DNA of 64,000 bases, taken from NCBI RefSeq assembly GCF_000315425.1, contig NZ_JH992923.1, positions 952,750 through 1,016,749 of the forward strand, given 5' to 3'. Shown piece by piece: positions 52,361 to 63,246 of this stretch. The notes under the pieces were generated by a model. The model saw only the letters and a program-made list of their open reading frames with translations, searched no databases and had not been told where the DNA came from. The stretch is from Massilia timonae CCUG 45783 (lineage in GTDB: Bacteria > Pseudomonadota > Gammaproteobacteria > Burkholderiales > Burkholderiaceae_D). The first letter of the stretch is position 1. Each line of letters begins with the position of its first letter. The translations under genes and the position numbers were made by a program.

Positions 52361-55300
52361 TCATGCACGGCGCATGCCTTGGTAAGCAGTTGTTACCGGT
52401 ATGCATACGCTCACCGTGGTCCCTGCCGGGCTGCTGTCGATCTCCAGCACCCCACTAGCCAGCCGGGCCCGCTCGCGCATGCCGGGCAAGCCCCAGTGGC
52501 CCGCGCGCGCGCCGCTGGCCAGGATATCCGGGCCGATGCCGCAGCCGTCGTCCATGACGGCCAGGCGCAGGCGATCGGCGCCGCAGTCGAGCGCCAGCGT
52601 GATCCTGCCTGCGCGCGCATGGTGAAACGCATTCGACAGGGCTTCGCGCCCGATCGTGAACAGTTCGTCCTCGATCTCGGGCTCGAGCCCGTGGATCTTG
52701 CCATTATGGCGCGTCACGAACGCGACGCCGGTCGCCGCCGCCAGCTCGCGGCCAACGTCGGACAAGGCCTGCGCCAGGCAACCGTGGCGCAGGCCTGGCA
52801 CGCGCAACTGGCGCAGCCGCTCGCGGCCCTCGTCGATCACGTCCTCGGCGCGCGCCAGCACGTCCTCGACTTCGGCGCGCAGCCCGCTGTCGCCCGGCAG
52901 CCTTCCCAGCAGGACGTGCATGCGCAGCACGAGGGCCTGGACGCTTTGCAGGAAGGTGTCGTGCAGGGTGCGCGCGATGCGCTCGCGCTCGAGCATGCGC
53001 TCGCGCAGGCGCAGGTCGAGATTCGCATGCAGGCGCGACGCGAGCCGCGCCAGGCGCCAGCGGTGCAGCAGCCAGGCCGCCGCCAGCGCGGCCAGGACGC
53101 AGGCCGGCATGAACCACGCGGTCTGGGTGAAGGCCGGTTCGATGCGAAACGATGCGCGCGCCGGCTGCGGGCTCCAGACCCCGTCCTCGTTGGCGGCGCT
53201 CACCTCGAAGGTGTAGGCGCCCGGGGCCAGGTTGGTGTAGACCGCCTGGCGCAGGCCGGCCGTCTCGCGCCACCCTGGATCCTGGCCGACGAGACGGTAG
53301 CGAAAGCGCACCCGCTCGGGCATCGTCAGGGCGGTGGCGGTGAAATCGATCTCGACGCGCGCCGTGCGCGCAGGCAGGATTGTGGCGCCATCCGGCGCGA
53401 ACGCCTGGCGATCGGTGCGCAGGGCGCTCACCATCACCGTCGGCGCGCGCGGATTGCGCGGGATCGCCGCCGGATCGATGTGACCGATGCCGCTCGAGGT
53501 CGCGAACCACAAGCGGCCGTCGCTCGCCTGCACCAGCGTCGGCAGCGGCCGGATCTGGGCCGGCATGCCGCGGTAACCGTCGAGGTGGTCGAACCGCTCG
53601 GCGTCGACCAGCGCCGGCAGGGCGCCGCTCAGCTTCGCCGCGTCGATGCGCGCCAGCCCGCTGGTATCGTGCAGCCACAATTCGCCGTCTTCGCGCTCCA
53701 CGATGCCCGACACGCCGCTGAAGGAACCCCGCCCACGTTCCCCGAGCGAGCGGAAGCGCGCGCCGTCGAACCAGCCAAGCCCACGGTCGCCGCCGATCCA
53801 TGTGCGCTGCCGTCCGTGGAGGATCGCCAGGGTGTTTCCGACGGCGAGTCCGTGCGCGTGCCCGTAGCGCCGTACCTCATCCCTGTCCAGTACCGCGATG
53901 CGATCGCCCGTATAGCCGAACCAGATCCGTCCCTCGTGGTCGCGGGCAAGGGTGACGGCGGTGTCCTGCGCCAGTTCCTGGTGCCCGCCGCCGGCAAGCC
54001 AGGCGCCGTCACGGAAGGTATGGACGCCCATTCCGACCACCGACAGCCACAGCGTGCCGGCCGCGTCGCTGGTCATGGCCTGGACGTCGCGGCCGGCGAA
54101 TTCGGTGGGCAGCGGCCAGCGGCGCGCCGAGCCGGCGCGCACCTGCCACAGATGGGTGCCGGTGGCGAACCAGAGGGCGCCGTCCGGCTGGCGATGGCTG
54201 GCGGTCACGCCGGCGATGTCGCTGCGGCGCTGGACGCCGTCCGCTCCCAGCACGATGCTGCGCATATTGAAGGCTTCCAGCTGGTCCGACGTCCCGATCC
54301 AGACCGCGCCCTCGTCGCCCGGCGTCACGCCCATGGCGCCGGTGAAGCCGTCCGGCAGCGCGACCATCGCGAGGCGGGCGGGCCGCACACGGTCGACGCC
54401 CTCCGGCGTGACGAACCACACGTTGCCCTCGCGATCGGTCAGGTTGGCGCTGAACGTCGATGCGGTAAAGCCTCCCGCGGTCACGAATTGCCGCACCACC
54501 TTGCCGTGGCAGTCGAGCAGCTGGACGGATTCGCCGGTGCCGACCCACAGGCCGCCGTGCGCGTCGCTGTAGTAACCGAGGTTGGGCAGGCCGCCGTTAT
54601 GCAGCGCGAACGGCGTCGTTGCGCCGCTGTCCGGATCGAACATCTGCATGCCGTGCGCACGGCTGTTGACCAGGACCCGTCCGTCCGGCTGCAGCTCGCC
54701 GCCCTCGACGCCAGGCCGGTCGAGGACTTTCTGGAACCGGTGGCGCCCGGTTCCCGGGGCCTGCGTGCTGCGATAGACGCCGTCGGGGAAGTACGCCAGC
54801 ATGCTGCCGTCCTTCAGCACCGTCAGCTGCAGCAGGCCGCCCTCGGGCAGGCCGGCCCCGGATCCGACCGGGCGCCAGGCGTGCCCGTCGAGCCGGTACA
54901 GGCCCGCGCTGGTGGCGGCCCACATTACGCCGTCGCCGGTGCGGGCGAACCGGTGCACGGAACCGCGCGGCGCGCCGTCGCCACTCACGTAGTGCCGCGC
55001 GCCTGCGCGTTCGAACCGGCTGATGCCGCCGAACTGGTAGCCGACCCAGATCGCGTCGCCGTAGGAGGCCACCGCCATGGTCACCGGCGAGTGCAGCTCG
55101 TGGCCATGCACCCTGTCATTGCGCACGAACCGGGCGCCGTCGAAGCTGTACAGGCCGTCGCGGGCGGCGAACCACAGCAGTCCGTCGGCGTCCTGGGCCA
55201 TCGAGTACAGCCCGGCCGGCGCGCCGTCCTTGCGGGTCCAGCCGGTGTGCTGGAGGTCGGCGTCCCAACGCGTCGGCTGCGCGCAGGACTGTTGGGCAGT

Positions 55301-55387
55301 GGCGGGCGTGGCGGCTGCGGCGTTGGCCTGGACGAGCAGGCCAGCGAGGGCGCAGGCCAGCATCATGCGTGCGCGGGACGACGTCAT
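52361..55387 (-). CDS. Propeller-type sensor histidine kinase, orphan
   Basis: The 1008-residue protein has a signal peptide (about 1-25), two seven-bladed-type Reg_prop beta-propeller regions (about 40-660, repeated DGLLWFAARDGLY-like blades such as GALWFATGTHLWQV and GRLWFATSSGIGHI), a Y_Y_Y domain (about 680-745, ending FEVSAANEDGVWSPQP), a helix (about 758-778), a HisKA_3 domain with RIARTLHDTFLQ (phosphoacceptor His) and an ATPase domain (EALSNAFHHARA, DDGCGIG). Such hybrid-like sensors detect glycans or peptides in the periplasm. No response regulator lies beside it, so its partner is elsewhere. Confidence 0.88.
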   Translation of the reverse strand: MTSSRARMMLACALAGLLVQANAAAATPATAQQSCAQPTRWDADLQHTGWTRKDGAPAGLYSMAQDADGLLWFAARDGLYSFDGARFVRNDRVHGHELHSPVTMAVASYGDAIWVGYQFGGISRFERAGARHYVSGDGAPRGSVHRFARTGDGVMWAATSAGLYRLDGHAWRPVGSGAGLPEGGLLQLTVLKDGSMLAYFPDGVYRSTQAPGTGRHRFQKVLDRPGVEGGELQPDGRVLVNSRAHGMQMFDPDSGATTPFALHNGGLPNLGYYSDAHGGLWVGTGESVQLLDCHGKVVRQFVTAGGFTASTFSANLTDREGNVWFVTPEGVDRVRPARLAMVALPDGFTGAMGVTPGDEGAVWIGTSDQLEAFNMRSIVLGADGVQRRSDIAGVTASHRQPDGALWFATGTHLWQVRAGSARRWPLPTEFAGRDVQAMTSDAAGTLWLSVVGMGVHTFRDGAWLAGGGHQELAQDTAVTLARDHEGRIWFGYTGDRIAVLDRDEVRRYGHAHGLAVGNTLAILHGRQRTWIGGDRGLGWFDGARFRSLGERGRGSFSGVSGIVEREDGELWLHDTSGLARIDAAKLSGALPALVDAERFDHLDGYRGMPAQIRPLPTLVQASDGRLWFATSSGIGHIDPAAIPRNPRAPTVMVSALRTDRQAFAPDGATILPARTARVEIDFTATALTMPERVRFRYRLVGQDPGWRETAGLRQAVYTNLAPGAYTFEVSAANEDGVWSPQPARASFRIEPAFTQTAWFMPACVLAALAAAWLLHRWRLARLASRLHANLDLRLRERMLERERIARTLHDTFLQSVQALVLRMHVLLGRLPGDSGLRAEVEDVLARAEDVIDEGRERLRQLRVPGLRHGCLAQALSDVGRELAAATGVAFVTRHNGKIHGLEPEIEDELFTIGREALSNAFHHARAGRITLALDCGADRLRLAVMDDGCGIGPDILASGARAGHWGLPGMRERARLASGVLEIDSSPAGTTVSVCIPVTTAYQGMRRA

Positions 55388-55569
55388 AGAGCGGTTTCGT
55401 TGGTGAATGCGGGTTGGCGGTGCGGCTCAGCGCACAATCATAGCCAACGGTCAACAAAAAGCAAGGATGGCGGGCGTCTCGCATTCTTGCGCCGTCACAA
55501 GTGTCCATCTTTCCGGCAAGGTACATTGTCGAGTGCGCCGAGAAGACGGCGCTGACCGAAAGGATGATC

Positions 55570-57318
55570 ATGCTGGCCCGCCTGCGTATTGGTCCCAAGC
55601 TCCTGCTCGCTCCCGGCGCCGTCCTGCTCCTGCTGCTCCTGCTGTCCTGGGTCGCCTATTACGCGATGGTGCGCCAGAACGACTCGCTCGAATCGATCGT
55701 GGGCCAGCGCGCGGCCAGCATGCGCGCCGCCAGCAGCCTGGCGGCGCAGACGCAGAAGGCGCATGCCGACATCTACCGCCTGCTGAGCTGGATGGGCGGC
55801 AGCTTCCCGCTGGCGCGCACCGAGCCGCTGCGCCAGGACATCCTGGCCCAGCACCGGCGCATCGCGACCGGCCTGGAGACCCTTGGCAAGGCGACCCTGA
55901 CCGAGGCCGAAGACCGCCACGTGCAGCAGGCCGCGGCGGCGCAGCTGCGCTACGCCGAGGCGGTGCGCGAGGTGATCGAGCTGGCGCCGCTGGACGGCTC
56001 GATCAGCGCGAATGCCATGCAGAAGGCCGAAAGCGCCTTCGCGCTGGTGGCGCAGCGCCTGGCCGACCTGGGCGCGCTCGAAGAAGCGCTGGCGCGCGAA
56101 GCCTCCGGCAGCGCGAAGGCCGACTTTCGCATGATCTCGGTGCTGATGCCGGCCGTGGTGCTGCTGGCGATCGGGCTGTCGCTGGCGATCACCTTCGCCG
56201 TGCGCCGCATCCTGCTGGACGAGATCCGCGGCATCGGGCTGGCCGCCAGCGGCCTGGCCAGCGGCGACCTGACGGCGCGCCCGCATCTCGACCACGAGTA
56301 CGGCGGCGACGAGATCGCCGACACGTCGCGCCAGCTGGACGCCAGCATCCGCAACCTGAACGGCACCCTGCGTTCGATCCTGGACTCGGCGCGCCTGATC
56401 GGCGCCGCCTCGCGCGACATCAAGCTCGGCAGCCTGAGCCTGGGCAGCCGCGCCGTGTTCCGCGCCAGCGCGCTGGCCCATACCGAAGGCGCGCTGCGCG
56501 AGCTGGCGGCCGACGTCAAGCTGGGCGCCGACCAGGCGCGCATCGCCCACCGCCTGGCCGCCGGCGCGGGCGAGGCGGCGCACGAAGGCGGCGACCTGGT
56601 CGAACGGCTGGTGGCGACGCTCGAGGGCAGCCGCCGCGGTGCGCAGCGGGTGGTCGAGATCGTCGACGGGCTCGACCTGGCGGCGAGCGAGACCGGCACG
56701 CTGGCGCTGAACGCGGCGCTGGACGCGGCGCGCACGCACCTGGACGCCGACATGGACGCCGGCGCGCAGTCGCCGGCGATGGCCGCGGTGGCCGGCGAGG
56801 TGCGGGCGCTGGCGCGCCGGGTGGCCGCCGCCAGCCGCGAGATCCGGACCGTGGCGGCGCAGTCGCTGGCCGAGATCGATGGCGGCGCGGCCTGGGCCCT
56901 GCACGCCGGCAGCAGCATGGAGCGGATCGCCGGCACGGTGCGCGAGGTGGAAGACCTGGCCGGGCGCATCGGCGCGGCCGGCGAAGGCCAGGCCACGCAA
57001 CTGGCCGACGTGGGCCAGGCGATCGTGCAGATGGACCAGGTGACGCGCCAGAACTGCACGCTGGTGGAAGAAGCGGCGAGCGCGGCGCGCACCCTGCAGA
57101 TGCAGGCGCTGGCGCTGTCGCGCACGGTGGCGGGGTTCAGGCTGGAAGAAGAGGGGGCGCGGGAAACGGCCCCGCAGGCGCAGGACGCCGGCCGCAAGGA
57201 CGACGGCGGCGCTTCCTGGTCGAAGCCCTTCGATCCGGCGCGCGAACGCCGGGGGGGCACCAGGGAACGCCGCCGTCACCAGGCGTCGCACTTGCGGCTC
57301 GCCTCGAGCCGCAAGTGA
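55570..57318 (+). CDS. Methyl-accepting chemotaxis-like receptor with altered signalling tip
   Basis: I choose ATG 55570 (582 residues), 6 nt after AAAGG; ATG 55564 is too close to it. The protein has an N-terminal helix (about 10-32), a 4HB-type sensor (about 35-195), a second helix (about 197-217), a HAMP domain and a cytoplasmic coiled coil. In the tip, where receptors have a conserved EAARAGEQGRGFAVVA segment, the sequence is DAARTHLDADMDAGAQSPAM-A-AVA, with an insertion of about eight residues, so coupling to CheA may be changed. The gene is monocistronic and faces gcvP. Confidence 0.8.
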   Translation: MLARLRIGPKLLLAPGAVLLLLLLLSWVAYYAMVRQNDSLESIVGQRAASMRAASSLAAQTQKAHADIYRLLSWMGGSFPLARTEPLRQDILAQHRRIATGLETLGKATLTEAEDRHVQQAAAAQLRYAEAVREVIELAPLDGSISANAMQKAESAFALVAQRLADLGALEEALAREASGSAKADFRMISVLMPAVVLLAIGLSLAITFAVRRILLDEIRGIGLAASGLASGDLTARPHLDHEYGGDEIADTSRQLDASIRNLNGTLRSILDSARLIGAASRDIKLGSLSLGSRAVFRASALAHTEGALRELAADVKLGADQARIAHRLAAGAGEAAHEGGDLVERLVATLEGSRRGAQRVVEIVDGLDLAASETGTLALNAALDAARTHLDADMDAGAQSPAMAAVAGEVRALARRVAAASREIRTVAAQSLAEIDGGAAWALHAGSSMERIAGTVREVEDLAGRIGAAGEGQATQLADVGQAIVQMDQVTRQNCTLVEEAASAARTLQMQALALSRTVAGFRLEEEGARETAPQAQDAGRKDDGGASWSKPFDPARERRGGTRERRRHQASHLRLASSRK

Positions 57319-57343
57319 CGATCCCGGTCAGTGCGTCAACCGA

Positions 57344-60226
<2,883 letters not shown>

Positions 60227-60325
60227 GATAAGAAAAGAGTCCGGAAGGGTCTGGCGCCGATGCTGGCTGGATCAAGAAGGGGATGCGCAGGGCGGTGCGC
60301 CCGGGGAAGGGCGCACCTTGGACCA

Positions 60326-60706
60326 TCAGTGGTCGGTGGTCTTGCCGTAGGCGTCGGCGTCGAGCAGCTTGTCGTAGGCGCCAGCGTCGCTCGGGGCCAG
60401 CTTGAACAGCCAGGCGCCGTAGGCATCCTGGTTGATCGAGTCGGGCGCGTCGGCGACCGGCTGGTTGACGGCGGTGACGGTGCCCGAGACCGGCGCGTAG
60501 ATGTCGCTGGCGGCCTTGACCGATTCGACCACGGCGGCGTCGTCGCCCGCGGTGAATGCCTTGCCGACCTGCGGCAGTTCGACGAACACGATGTCGCCCA
60601 GCGCGTCCTGCGCGTATTCGGTGATGCCCACGGTCAGGCTGCCGTCTTCTTCGCGGCGCACCCATTCATGGGATTCGGTGTATTTCAGGTCGGTAGGGAT
60701 GTTCAT
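60326..60706 (-). CDS. gcvH: Glycine cleavage system H protein
   Basis: A 126-residue lipoyl carrier protein. The lipoylated lysine is Lys 64 in VVESVKAAS, followed by the standard domain ending SIxxDAYGxxWLFKL-like. The start [15 protein letters not shown] is typical. It shuttles the aminomethyl group between GcvP and GcvT. It lies 59 bp after gcvT and is part of the riboswitch-controlled operon. Confidence 0.96.
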   Translation of the reverse strand: MNIPTDLKYTESHEWVRREEDGSLTVGITEYAQDALGDIVFVELPQVGKAFTAGDDAAVVESVKAASDIYAPVSGTVTAVNQPVADAPDSINQDAYGAWLFKLAPSDAGAYDKLLDADAYGKTTDH

Positions 60707-60765
60707 GGAAACTCCTGAGGATGGTGGGGTTATTAGTATAGGTGTTTGTTATCCGGTCCGGCGAT

Positions 60766-61884
60766 TCAGGCGGCCAGCACTTTGCCGTTGCGCACGAACG
60801 GCAGCTTGACCACGCTGGCGGCCAGGTGCTTGTCGCGGATCGCGACCTGCACGGTGTCGCCGACGGCGACGTCCATCGGCACGCGCGCCAGGGCGATCGC
60901 CTGCTGCATGCTGGGGCTGAAGGTGCCGCTGGTGATCTCGCCGACATTGCCGGAGGCGGCGATCACGCGCTGGTGGGCGCGCAGGATGCCGCCTTTTTCG
61001 CGCAGGATCAGGCCGACGAACTGCGCCTGCTGGCCCTTGGCCTGCAGCGCGGCCTTGCCGATGAAGTCGCGCTCGGAGACCAGGTCGATGGTCCAGGCCA
61101 GGCCGGCGTCGAGCGGGTTGGTGGTTTCGTCCATGTCCTGGCCGTACAGGTTCATGCCGGCTTCCAGGCGCAGGGTGTCGCGCGCGCCGAGGCCGGCCGG
61201 CTTGACGCCGGCGGCGAGCAGGGCGTTCCACAGCGCTTCGGCCTGGCTTGCCGGCACGCCGATCTCGAAGCCGTCTTCGCCGGTGTAGCCGGTGCGGGCG
61301 ACCATGGCTTCGCCGAAGGCGGTGTCGCCGACGATGGCGGCGTTGAAGGGCTTGAGGTTTTCGGTCGCCGCCTGGGTGGTCGGCAGCACCTGCCACACCT
61401 TGGCGCGGGCGTTCGGGCCCTGGACCGCGACCAGGGCGATCGGGTCGTTGCCGTCGCGGCGCTGGGTGATGCTCACGCCGCTGCTGGTGGCGGCGTTCTG
61501 CCCGTTCATCCAGGCCACGTCCTTGTCGGCGGTGCCGGCGTTGACGACGATGCGGAACCAGTCTTCGGACAGAAAATAGACGATCAGGTCGTCGATGACG
61601 CCGCCTTCCGGATTGAGCATGCACGAATACAGGGCCTTGCCCGGCGTTTGCAGCTTGTCGACGTTATTGGCCAAAAGGCCGCGCAGGAAGGCGCGGGTGT
61701 TGTCGCCCTTCACGTCCACGACGCACATATGGGACACGTCGAACATGCCGGCGTCGCTGCGCACCGCGTTGTGCTCTTCGATCTGGGAGCCGTAGTTGAC
61801 CGGCATGTCCCAGCCGCCGAAATCGACCATCTTGGCGCCAAGGGCGCGGTGAGCGGAATTGAGCGGGGTCGCTTTGAGCGTCAT
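60766..61884 (-). CDS. gcvT: Aminomethyltransferase GcvT
   Basis: I place the start at ATG 61884 (372 residues), because GAGG lies 6 nt upstream and the alignment to GcvT begins with [27 protein letters not shown]. It has the folate-binding region ([14 protein letters not shown] and the C-terminal barrel with [11 protein letters not shown]). It transfers the methylene group to tetrahydrofolate. Longer frames run into the riboswitch. It is the first gene of the operon, about 51 nt from the riboswitch. Confidence 0.95.
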   Translation of the reverse strand: MTLKATPLNSAHRALGAKMVDFGGWDMPVNYGSQIEEHNAVRSDAGMFDVSHMCVVDVKGDNTRAFLRGLLANNVDKLQTPGKALYSCMLNPEGGVIDDLIVYFLSEDWFRIVVNAGTADKDVAWMNGQNAATSSGVSITQRRDGNDPIALVAVQGPNARAKVWQVLPTTQAATENLKPFNAAIVGDTAFGEAMVARTGYTGEDGFEIGVPASQAEALWNALLAAGVKPAGLGARDTLRLEAGMNLYGQDMDETTNPLDAGLAWTIDLVSERDFIGKAALQAKGQQAQFVGLILREKGGILRAHQRVIAASGNVGEITSGTFSPSMQQAIALARVPMDVAVGDTVQVAIRDKHLAASVVKLPFVRNGKVLAA

Positions 61885-61912
61885 GGAATCCTCGGGCATG
61901 AATAGGGTGTCG

Positions 61913-61927
61913 GCACGATCGTCGTGC
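61913..61927 (-). promoter_or_regulatory. Hairpin between glycine riboswitch and gcvT
   Basis: GCACGA (61913-61918) and TCGTGC (61922-61927) form a 6-bp stem with a 3-nt loop, in the leader between the second aptamer and the gcvT ribosome site. It may belong to the expression platform; there is no T run, so control of translation is more likely than of termination. Confidence 0.4.
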
Positions 61928-61934
61928 GCTATCG

Positions 61935-62125
61935 ACCCCTCTGTCCTTGGTACCTGAGAGATAGCGGCTGGCGCCGCTTGCCCCTTCGGTGGGCCGCATC
62001 GCGGCCGCTCTCCAGAGTTGACCGGCCGCGCCGTGCGCCGCCGTCCCTTGACCGGTCCTTTTGCCTGAGAGTTTATGGGTGAGTGCCCCTTCGGCGGCAG
62101 CGTCGCTGCGCTCTCCCGATCAAGA
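61935..62125 (-). promoter_or_regulatory. Tandem glycine riboswitch
   Basis: On the minus strand two glycine aptamers follow each other. The first (about 62045-62122) has CGGGAGAGC, then GCCGAAGGGGCA and CTCTCAGGCAAAAGGAC. The second (about 61935-62018) has CTGGAGAGC, then CACCGAAGGGGCAAG and CTCTCAGGTACCAAGGACAGAGGGG. These are the conserved core blocks of the glycine riboswitch, joined by a short linker. In this class glycine binding turns on glycine cleavage genes, which agrees with gcvTHP following directly. Confidence 0.95.
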
Positions 62126-62202
62126 CTGCGGAGGATATGCCAGCCCGCCAACCCTGTCAACCACACAAGCCCCTCCATTTATTGCCCCCAACCCCTTACC
62201 CA

Positions 62203-62444
62203 ACAATGAGGGTCAGCGTCGACTTCTTTGACCACTTTCGAAGTTGCTCGTTAATGCTACTCCGACCCTATTTAATTTATGACCGCCGGGGAAACAAAAA
62301 GCATTCATCCGGAAAACTATTTAACGCTGAGAATCAAATACGGATTTTGATAGCGCTAAACGGCCCAAAATTAAATAGGGTCGGAGTCGAATTGTTTGAC
62401 AACTTTGAGGAATTGCCCAATAAATCTACTCTGACCCTCATTGT
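62203..62444. mobile_element. AT-rich inverted-repeat (MITE/REP-like) element
   Basis: Two arms of about 75 bp face each other: 62203-62278 (starting ACAATGAGGGTCAG and ending ACTCCGACCCTATTTAATTT) and 62367-62444, the imperfect inverted copy. Between the arms lie about 88 bp with no gene. The element is much more AT-rich than its surroundings. Terminal blocks of GAGGGTCAG-type and CTCCGACCC-type are strongly conserved between the arms. No transposase is present, so it would be non-autonomous. Target duplications are not clear. The remaining spacer 62445-62562 probably holds the promoter of the next gene. Confidence 0.75.
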
Positions 62445-62562
62445 AGCGTTTCACTGCGAGATTGCTAAAAAGTATTGCTGCGCACTATTGGTGCAGGGCA
62501 TTCGGGGTGTTTGTCGTGATTTGCTACACTTGTTCCACTTACTTTGTAGGCGGGAACAGACT

Positions 62563-63123
62563 ATGAACGAAGAAAAAACTTTGCAGGAGAAAGAGGGTTG
62601 GTACACGCTGTCGGGCGACGTCAACAGCGATATGGTGCACCGGATGTTCGATGCGGTGGCGGCGATGACCGAGGACGGAATCGATACCGCCCACGTGCTG
62701 CTGCAGTCGAATGGCGGCTACGTCAGCGACGGCTTGTGCCTGTATAACTTCATGGCCAGCTCGCCGATCAGGTTCGTGATGTATAACGCCGGGGCGGTGG
62801 CCTCGATCGCGGTGGTGCTCTACCTGGCCGGCTCGCGCCGCTACGCCAGCGAGACCGCGCGCTTCATGATCCACAAGTCGCATGCGACCGCCTCGCCCGG
62901 CTCGCGGCCGGATGCGCTCAACATCATCGTCGAAGGCCTGCGCGCCGACGATGCGCGCACCGAGGCCATCCTGCGCAAGGAAATCGAACTCTCGCCCGAG
63001 CAGTGGAGCGTGCACCAGTACGGCGACCTGCACCTGACCGCGCGCGACGCCAAGAAGGCGAAGATGATCCACGAGGTGCTGGACTTCGCGCCGCCGAAAG
63101 GCGCCATCCTGCGCAATATCTGA
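62563..63123 (+). CDS. ClpP-like serine protease (Clp/crotonase fold)
   Basis: With ATG 62563 the protein has 186 residues. It has LLQSNGGYVSDGLCLYNFM, the nucleophile in AGAVASIAVVLYLAG and the His in FMIHKSHA, which match the ClpP serine and histidine positions, though the N-terminal part is divergent (YTLSGDVNSDMV). Divergent ClpP-like or SppA-like proteins of this size occur outside the Clp operon. There is no clpX or clpA nearby. It may act with a cellular unfoldase or alone; function uncertain. Confidence 0.8.
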   Translation: MNEEKTLQEKEGWYTLSGDVNSDMVHRMFDAVAAMTEDGIDTAHVLLQSNGGYVSDGLCLYNFMASSPIRFVMYNAGAVASIAVVLYLAGSRRYASETARFMIHKSHATASPGSRPDALNIIVEGLRADDARTEAILRKEIELSPEQWSVHQYGDLHLTARDAKKAKMIHEVLDFAPPKGAILRNI

Positions 63124-63246
63124 ACCGGGACGGTCCGCCGGCGGTCGCGCTGGCGGCCGATGGCGCCCCGGCCGGGATGTGTTTGGTCATTGCTGAGAGG
63201 TAAGAATATGGCAGAATAGGGCCTTGCCTCACTTCGCCGAACCGTC

